Source: Rhodovulum sp. | GTDB taxonomy: Bacteria; Pseudomonadota; Alphaproteobacteria; Rhodobacterales; Rhodobacteraceae | Assembly (NCBI GenBank): GCA_020637615.1 | Contig: JACKKC010000053.1 | Span: 1-8,954 of the forward strand | Length of the DNA stretch: 8,954 nucleotides | Direction: 5' to 3' | Part shown: positions 4,608 to 8,954 of the stretch, piece by piece | Position numbering within the stretch: position 1 is the first letter of the stretch | Layout of the letters: every line of letters starts with the position of its first letter | Notes under the pieces: generated by a model | Seen by the model: the letters and a program-made list of their open reading frames with translations, nothing else | What the model was told of the DNA's origin: nothing | Database searches by the model: none | Position numbers and translations under genes: made by a program

Positions 4608-6650
4608 CTAGGACGCGCGCCGCCGGCGCCCCCGGTCTCCCCGGTCGCCGCCCACGTTGAACGCGACGGCAGGCAGGGCGACGACGGAAGCGAGGCGGGG
4701 AAAGGGATCGCTTGCATGCGGGATCGCGTTGGCGGCGACGAAATGCTCCTGGAAGCGCGGCTCGATCGCGGTCTCGACCTTGTGGATCAGCGTCACCAGC
4801 GTCTCCACCTCGCGCCGCGCGGCGGAGTTCAGCAGCGCGATGCGAGCGCCGGTGCCCGCGGCATTGCCGGCGGAGGTGACCTTCGCGAGGTCGCAATCGG
4901 GGATCATGCCGAGCACCATCGCATGCTTGGGCGAGATATGCGCGCCGAAGGCGCCGGCGAGAACCACGCGGTCGACGCTCTCGACGCCGAGTTGGTCCAT
5001 CAGTAGGCGCGCGCCGGCATAGAGCGCGGATTTCGCGAGCTGGATCGCCCGCACGTCGCCCTGTGTCACCAGGATGCGCGGGCCGCCCTCGGCACTGCCG
5101 TCGTGCAGGAGATAGGCATGGGTGCGGCCCTCGGGCACGCAGCGCGAAGTGCCGGTCTGCTCGGCCGAGCCGATCAGCCCGCCGGCGTCCACCAGGCCCG
5201 CCATGCGCATCTCGGCGATCACCTCGATGATGCCCGAGCCGCAGATGCCCGAGATGCCGGTCGCGCGGGTTGCCTCGGCGAAGCCCGGCGCGTCGGACCA
5301 GAGGTCGCAGCCGATCACCCGGAACCGCGGCTCCTTGCTGACCGGGTCGATCTCGACCCGCTCGATGGCCCCGGGCGCCGCGCGCTGGCCGGAGGAGATC
5401 TGCGCGCCCTCGAAGGCGGGGCCGGTGGGCGAGGAGCAGGCAAGCACCTTCTCCTTGTTGCCGAGCAGGATCTCGGCATTTGTGCCGACGTCGACCACGA
5501 GCATGAGCTCGTCGGACTGGTTCGGCGCCTCCGAGAGCGCCACCGCGGCAGCATCGGCGCCCACATGCCCCGCGATGCAGGGCAGGATGTAGATCCGCGC
5601 GTCGGGATGCATGCGCATGTCGATCTCGCTCGCCCAGAGCGTCTGGGCGGAGGCGGTGGCGAGCGCGAAGGGCGCCTGGCCGAGCTCCACCGGATCGATC
5701 CCGAGCAGCAGGTGGTGCATGACCGGGTTGCAGACGATCACCGCCTCGAAGATCAGCTCGGGCGCGATGCGCGCCTCGGCGGCGGTCTGCTCGACCAGCG
5801 CGTTCATCGCGCCCCGCACCGCGCGGGTCATCTCGGCGGCGCCGTTCGGGTTCAGCATCGCGTAGCTGACCCGGGACATCAGATCCTCGCCGAAGCGAAT
5901 CTGGGGGTTCATCAGGCCGGTGGACGCCAGCACCTCGCCGGTGACCAGGTCGCAGAGATGGCCCGCGATGGTGGTCGAGCCGAGATCGATGGCGAGCCCG
6001 TAGATCGAGCCTTCGTAGAACCCCGGCCAGACATGCAGGATGCGCGCCTCGCCGAGCCCGTCGCCGTGATAGACCGCACAGGTCACCGACCACGCGCCCT
6101 TCCTGAGCGCCGGCTGCAGCATCTGCAGCGTGCGCAGGTCGCCCTTGACATGCGCGAGGCCCCATTGGTCGGAGAGCGCGCGCTCCAGGCGCTCCAGATC
6201 GCCCGAGGGCTCGTGCATGTCCGGCTCGGCCACCTCGACGTAGTAGAGCCGGGTGGCGGGATCCATGACGATCTGCCGGGCCTCGGCGCGCTTGCGCACC
6301 ACCTGCTTGTGAACCTGGCTCTCGGGGGGCACGTCGATGACCACGTTCCCGGCGATGCAGGCCTGGCAGCCGAGGCGGCGCCCCTCGATCAGGCCACGCT
6401 TGGACTTGTAGCGCTCCTCGACGGCGTTCCAGGGCGTGAGTGCGTCCTCGGTGACGGTCAGCCCGTGCTTGGGGAAATCGCCATAGGCGGGGGTGATCTG
6501 GCATTTCGAGCAGATGCCGCGGCCGCCGCAGACCGAATCGAGATCGACGCCGAGCTGGCGCGCGGCGGTCAGGACCGGAGTGCCGGCGGGGAAGCGCCCG
6601 CGTTTGCCGGAGGGGGTGAAGATCACGAGCGGGTCGTCGGGAGCGGTCAC
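4608..6650 (-). CDS. ASKHA-domain corrinoid activation/regeneration protein with [2Fe-2S] domain
   Basis: The product is 680 residues, the usual size for reductive activators of corrinoid enzymes (RACE/DUF4445 type). These use ATP and a low-potential electron donor to reduce inactive Co(II) in corrinoid methyl-transfer proteins back to Co(I). An N-terminal ferredoxin-like domain (about 8-108) has Cys41, Cys47, Cys50 and probably Cys95 (C-x5-C-x2-C-x44-C), fitting a [2Fe-2S] cluster. A linker region runs to about 215. The ASKHA ATPase has phosphate loops AIDLGSTTIAG (220-230) and VVDVGTNAEILL (385-396) and an adenosine-site phrase LAGAFGAHIS (564-573). SGICGSGII (467-475) is another family phrase. 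The tail ends in RGRRRRAS; Arg-rich tails also occur in relatives as I recall. The start is GTG (6650-6648) with a weak GAGG upstream. The protein is probably cytoplasmic. No corrinoid protein or methyltransferase gene adjoins it, so its partner is unknown. Confidence 0.92.
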   Translation of the reverse strand: MTAPDDPLVIFTPSGKRGRFPAGTPVLTAARQLGVDLDSVCGGRGICSKCQITPAYGDFPKHGLTVTEDALTPWNAVEERYKSKRGLIEGRRLGCQACIAGNVVIDVPPESQVHKQVVRKRAEARQIVMDPATRLYYVEVAEPDMHEPSGDLERLERALSDQWGLAHVKGDLRTLQMLQPALRKGAWSVTCAVYHGDGLGEARILHVWPGFYEGSIYGLAIDLGSTTIAGHLCDLVTGEVLASTGLMNPQIRFGEDLMSRVSYAMLNPNGAAEMTRAVRGAMNALVEQTAAEARIAPELIFEAVIVCNPVMHHLLLGIDPVELGQAPFALATASAQTLWASEIDMRMHPDARIYILPCIAGHVGADAAAVALSEAPNQSDELMLVVDVGTNAEILLGNKEKVLACSSPTGPAFEGAQISSGQRAAPGAIERVEIDPVSKEPRFRVIGCDLWSDAPGFAEATRATGISGICGSGIIEVIAEMRMAGLVDAGGLIGSAEQTGTSRCVPEGRTHAYLLHDGSAEGGPRILVTQGDVRAIQLAKSALYAGARLLMDQLGVESVDRVVLAGAFGAHISPKHAMVLGMIPDCDLAKVTSAGNAAGTGARIALLNSAARREVETLVTLIHKVETAIEPRFQEHFVAANAIPHASDPFPRLASVVALPAVAFNVGGDRGDRGRRRRAS

Positions 6651-6959
6651 GGGAATGCAGCCTCGCAGGCGGATCGGAACTCGAGTCTAGCCATTCCTCC
6701 GCCGCGGCAAGCGCCGGAGGCGGCGGAAGCTCGTCCGTCTGCGGCATTCCGTGTGAAGTCAAGCCCCTCTGCGCCCCGATCGCGGGTTTCCGCGCCGGCA
6801 TGGCGCCCCTGCGCCGCGTCGCGAGCCCGCGCCATATCCCAAGGACCTTGCTGCGGGTGTATCCTGACAAGGTGTTCGGGCCGACTCGCCCGGCGGGCGC
6901 GTGCGGGATCCGAAACGGGGGCCGGGGGACGGCTGCCACGTCATCGGGGAGGGAAGCAC
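6651..6959. other. Divergent intergenic region with inverted repeats
   Basis: This 309-bp gap separates the divergent ASKHA and FAD-oxidoreductase genes. A perfect CAAGG-A-CCTTG element (6840-6850) is followed by another CAAGG at 6868-6872 that can also pair with the CCTTG arm, so two alternative inverted repeats share one arm. A minus-facing TTGACT (6762-6757) resembles a -35 but has no acceptable -10 at 16-18 bp. I find no confident promoter for either gene and no RNA gene. Confidence 0.35.
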
Positions 6960-8375
6960 ATGGACGCAAGGACACTGGACGGCCGCGAGATCGAACTGGA
7001 CCAGCAGATGGTCGGCGGCCTGCGGATGCGGCTCCGCGGCCCGGTTCTCCTGCCCGGCGATGCCGGCTTCGAGGAAGCGCGCACGCTCTGGAACGGCATG
7101 ATCGAGCGGCGGCCGGCGCTCGTGGCGCGCTGCATCGGAACCGCCGACGTGATCGAGGCCGTCCGGTTCGCGCGCGAGCATGAGTTGCTGCTCTGCATCA
7201 AGGCGGGCGGCCACAACATCGCCGGGCTCGCCGCCGCCGATGGTGCGCTGATGATAGACCTGTCGCCGATGCGTGGCGTCTGGGTCGAGCCGGGGCGAAA
7301 GATTGCGCATGCACAGGCCGGCTGCCTGCTCGGCGACCTCGATCGCGAGACCCAGCTGCACGGTCTGGCGACGGTCCTGGGTTTCATCTCGCTGACCGGC
7401 TGCGCGGGCCTGACGCTGGGCGGCGGCTTCGGCTACCTGACGCGCCGCTTCGGCTGGACCTGCGACAATGTCCTGGGCATGGACGTGGTGACCGCCGAGG
7501 CGAAGCTGGTGCGGGCGAGCCGCGACGAGAACGCCGATCTCTTCTGGGGATTGCGCGGCGGCGGCGGCAACTTCGGGCTCGTCACCGGCATCGACTACGC
7601 GCTCCACCCGGTCGGGCAGGAGATCGTCGGCGGCGCGGTCGCCTGGCCGGCGAGCGCGGCCGAGGATGTTCTGGAGCTCTACCGGAGCCTCGCCGAAGCG
7701 GCTCCGCGCGAGCTCACGCTGGTCGCGCTCATGCGCCCGGCACCGCCGGCGCCCTGGCTGCCGCCGGAGATGCACGGCAAGCCCATCGTCATCATTCTGG
7801 CCTGCCACTCCGGCGATCCGGCGGAGGGCGAGCGACTGGTGGCGCCGATCAAGGCCTTCGGGAAGCCGGTCGGCGACGTGCTGGTGCGCCGGCCCTATGC
7901 CCAGCTGCAATCCATGCTCGATGCCACCCAGCCCAAGGGCAAGCGCTACTACTGGAAGAGCGAATACCTCGCCGGCGTGGAGCCCGAGCTCTGCGACGAG
8001 CTCATCGCCCATGCCGGACGGATCCGCTCGCCCCATGCGGCGATCGCGCTCTTCCAGCTCGGAGGCGCGCTCAACGAGCTCGACGAGGACCACTCCCCCG
8101 CCGGCAACCGGCAGGCGCGCTACGTCTTCAACATCACCGGCGCCTGGGACCGGCCGGAGGAGGATGCGGCGAACATCGAATGGGCACGCGCCGCCTGGAC
8201 CGGGATGAAGCGCTTCTCCACCGGCGGCACCTACCTCAACTTCCTGACCGGAGACGAAGGCGACGAGCGCACCGCCGCCGCCTTGGGGAACGCGCTGCCC
8301 CGGCTCGCCGGAATCAAGCGCGCCTGGGATCCGCAGAACGTGTTCCGGACCAACCGCAACATCCGGCCCGGCTAG
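6960..8375 (+). CDS. FAD-binding oxidoreductase, BBE (berberine bridge) type
   Basis: The product is 471 residues, typical of bacterial BBE-like flavoproteins, which oxidise sugars, alcohols or secondary metabolites and pass electrons to O2 or another acceptor. The N-terminal PCMH-type FAD domain (about 52-220) includes KAGGHNIAGLA; His85 is the expected covalent 8-alpha-histidyl flavin attachment residue. LTLGGGFGYLTRRFG (151-165) and LFWGLRGGGGNFGLVT (194-209) are family hallmarks. The C-terminal BBE motif spans 425-469 (TYLNFL, then IKRAWDPQNVFRTNRNI). The second covalent Cys of bicovalent members appears absent: the aligned place is Ile143, with a Cys at 148 instead. ATG at 6960 follows a good ribosome binding site (GGGGAGGGA, 6946-6954). 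The frame is open far upstream, antisense to the ASKHA gene, but that extension is not credible. No signal peptide is evident. The substrate is unknown. Confidence 0.9.
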   Translation: MDARTLDGREIELDQQMVGGLRMRLRGPVLLPGDAGFEEARTLWNGMIERRPALVARCIGTADVIEAVRFAREHELLLCIKAGGHNIAGLAAADGALMIDLSPMRGVWVEPGRKIAHAQAGCLLGDLDRETQLHGLATVLGFISLTGCAGLTLGGGFGYLTRRFGWTCDNVLGMDVVTAEAKLVRASRDENADLFWGLRGGGGNFGLVTGIDYALHPVGQEIVGGAVAWPASAAEDVLELYRSLAEAAPRELTLVALMRPAPPAPWLPPEMHGKPIVIILACHSGDPAEGERLVAPIKAFGKPVGDVLVRRPYAQLQSMLDATQPKGKRYYWKSEYLAGVEPELCDELIAHAGRIRSPHAAIALFQLGGALNELDEDHSPAGNRQARYVFNITGAWDRPEEDAANIEWARAAWTGMKRFSTGGTYLNFLTGDEGDERTAAALGNALPRLAGIKRAWDPQNVFRTNRNIRPG

Positions 8376-8402
8376 GCCGCCCGCACCACGCCAACATCCG
8401 GC
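8357..8402. repeat. 11-bp direct repeat spanning the end of the FAD gene
   Basis: CAACATCCGGC occurs at 8357-8367, within the last codons of the FAD-oxidoreductase gene, and again at 8392-8402 just after its stop. It may be a small tandem duplication scar near the gene end. No mobile element is associated. Confidence 0.4.
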
Positions 8403-8406
8403 AGGC

Positions 8407-8420
8407 TTGATCCAGGTCAT
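8407..8420 (+). promoter_or_regulatory. FNR/Anr-like box upstream of the oxidoreductase gene
   Basis: TTGAT-CCAG-GTCAT (8407-8420) matches nine of ten defined bases of the FNR/FnrL/Anr consensus TTGAT-N4-RTCAA. Its centre is 57 bp before the TTG start of a gene whose product family is usually oxygen-sensitive and ferredoxin-linked. If the factor activated from -41.5, transcription would start near 8455, just before the ribosome binding site; a weak -10-like CAGATT lies at 8442-8447. The location is biologically sensible, but it is a single motif judged by eye. Confidence 0.45.
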
Positions 8421-8433
8421 GGCAGGCCCTGCC
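8421..8433. repeat. Short perfect inverted repeat GGCAGG-C-CCTGCC
   Basis: Six-base arms around a single C lie directly after the FNR-like box and 45 bp after the FAD gene stop. The loop is too small for a good RNA hairpin and there is no T-run, so it is a poor terminator. It could be an operator half-pair. Function is unknown. Confidence 0.3.
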
Positions 8434-8457
8434 CGGAGCCGCAGATTGGGGGTGAGT

Positions 8458-8462
8458 GGAGG
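8458..8462 (+). promoter_or_regulatory. Ribosome binding site that sets a TTG start
   Basis: GGAGG at 8458-8462 is a near-perfect Shine-Dalgarno exactly 8 nt before TTG at 8471. It decides the start of the oxidoreductase gamma gene: translation from that TTG gives FEIRLHGRGGQG, the family's normal N terminus. The in-frame GTG at 8456 overlaps the site itself and would add only five residues. Confidence 0.7.
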
Positions 8463-8470
8463 TTGCCCCC

Positions 8471-8954
8471 TTGTTCGAGATTCGTTTGCATGGCCGCGGC
8501 GGCCAGGGCGTGGTGACCGCCGCCGAGCTTCTCTCCGTGGCGGCCTTCGACGAGGGCAAGCACGCCCAGGCCTTTCCAAGCTTCGGCTCGGAACGCATGG
8601 GCGCGCCGGTCGCCTCCTTCTGCCGCATTTCCGACGGCGAGATCCGGCTGCGCGAGCCGATCATGGAGCCCGACGCCCTGATCGTGCAGGATCCGACGCT
8701 CCTGCATTCCATCGACGTCTTCTCGGGGCTGAAGCCCGGCGGCTACCTGCTGATCAATTCCACCCGCGGCTTCCGCGAGCTCGGGATCGCCGATTTCGCC
8801 GACGGATTTCCCCCCGGCCACGCCCGCTGCGTCGGCGCCAGCGAGATCGCGCTGCGCCATGTCGGCCGACCGCTGCCGAACGCGGCGCTGCTCGGCGGTT
8901 TCGCCGCCGTCAGCGGCGTGCTCGCGCTCGACTCGGTGCTGAAGGCAATCCGCG
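8471..8954 (+). CDS. 2-oxoacid:acceptor (ferredoxin) oxidoreductase gamma subunit, 3' end missing
   Basis: The frame stays open to the right edge, giving 161 residues of a protein usually about 180-200 long. The N terminus FEIRLHGRGGQGVVTAAELL carries the Rossmann-like GRGGQG signature. PSFGSERMGAPV (41-52) and the later NAALLGGFAAVSG (137-149) are characteristic of the gamma subunit of pyruvate/2-oxoisovalerate:ferredoxin oxidoreductases (POR/VOR type). In these complexes, alpha and beta subunits bind thiamine diphosphate, delta carries 4Fe-4S clusters, and CoA-dependent oxidative decarboxylation reduces ferredoxin. Substrate (pyruvate, branched-chain or other 2-oxoacid) cannot be told from gamma alone. 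The delta, alpha and beta genes would be expected just downstream, outside the window. The start is TTG with a strong GGAGG, and an FNR-like box precedes it. It lies 95 bp after the FAD gene on the same strand. Confidence 0.9.
   Translation, partial: MFEIRLHGRGGQGVVTAAELLSVAAFDEGKHAQAFPSFGSERMGAPVASFCRISDGEIRLREPIMEPDALIVQDPTLLHSIDVFSGLKPGGYLLINSTRGFRELGIADFADGFPPGHARCVGASEIALRHVGRPLPNAALLGGFAAVSGVLALDSVLKAIR

Noticed and set aside
5103..6959. Plus-strand open frame antisense to the ASKHA gene that runs in frame into the FAD-oxidoreductase, looking like a 1090-residue fusion
   Set aside because: The upstream half is antisense to a clearly real gene and has no recognisable domain. The FAD protein has its own ATG with a strong ribosome binding site at 6946-6954 and normal family length from there.
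4489..6975. Minus-strand open frame of 828 codons overlapping the ASKHA gene in another frame
   Set aside because: Its translation is Arg/Ala/Gly-rich low-complexity sequence with no family motif. It is the out-of-frame shadow of the real gene, as expected in GC-rich DNA.
6759..8579. Minus-strand open frame of 606 codons over the FAD gene
   Set aside because: Antisense shadow with low-complexity translation; the plus strand carries full BBE/PCMH motifs.

Overview
The window is GC-rich (by eye well over 60%) bacterial DNA with strong G/C bias at third codon positions. It most resembles an alphaproteobacterium, for example a Rhodobacterales- or Rhodospirillales-like lineage. Supports are a TIGR02300/FYDLN-type acidic zinc-ribbon protein (known mainly from Alphaproteobacteria) beside tRNA-Ala(GGC), a PhaZ-type intracellular PHB depolymerase, and an ASKHA corrinoid-activation protein with an Arg-rich tail. 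No rRNA, CRISPR array, insertion sequence, integrase or phage gene is visible. The genus cannot be fixed from the sequence alone.

Layout. (1) 1-594, plus strand: the 3' end of a DUF6325/DUF1269-like gene, then a small SHOCT-domain gene. (2) 595-1101: about 500 bp with no intact gene. It holds a possible TPR-like gene remnant on the minus strand, a near-consensus sigma70-type promoter pointing right, and a terminator-like hairpin for the tRNA. (3) 1102-1579, minus strand: tRNA-Ala(GGC) and, upstream of it, the TIGR02300 gene. (4) 1580-1761: divergent control region with a good plus-strand promoter and TGC/GCA-type motifs. (5) 1762-4414, plus strand: probable operon of phaZ, a YgjP-like zinc metallopeptidase and a GntR/FCD regulator, with gaps of 11 and 32 bp. 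(6) 4415-4607: convergent gap with two perfect inverted repeats. (7) 4608-6650, minus strand: a [2Fe-2S]/ASKHA ATPase that reactivates corrinoid proteins. (8) 6651-6959: divergent intergenic region. (9) 6960-8375, plus strand: a BBE-type FAD-dependent oxidoreductase. (10) 8376-8470: short gap with an FNR-like box. (11) 8471 to the right edge, plus strand: gamma subunit of a 2-oxoacid:acceptor (ferredoxin) oxidoreductase, cut off by the window.

How the genes may work together. Two low-potential redox systems lie close together: the ATP-dependent activator of corrinoid methyl-transfer proteins, and a ferredoxin-reducing 2-oxoacid oxidoreductase preceded by an FNR-type motif. Together with storage-polymer mobilisation by PhaZ, this suggests a metabolically flexible organism with a low-oxygen programme. 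The corrinoid protein and methyltransferase that the activator should serve are not in the window. I see no clearly novel system. The points most worth checking are the FNR-like site, the orphan corrinoid activator, the putative PhaR sites and the palindrome pair at the convergent junction.
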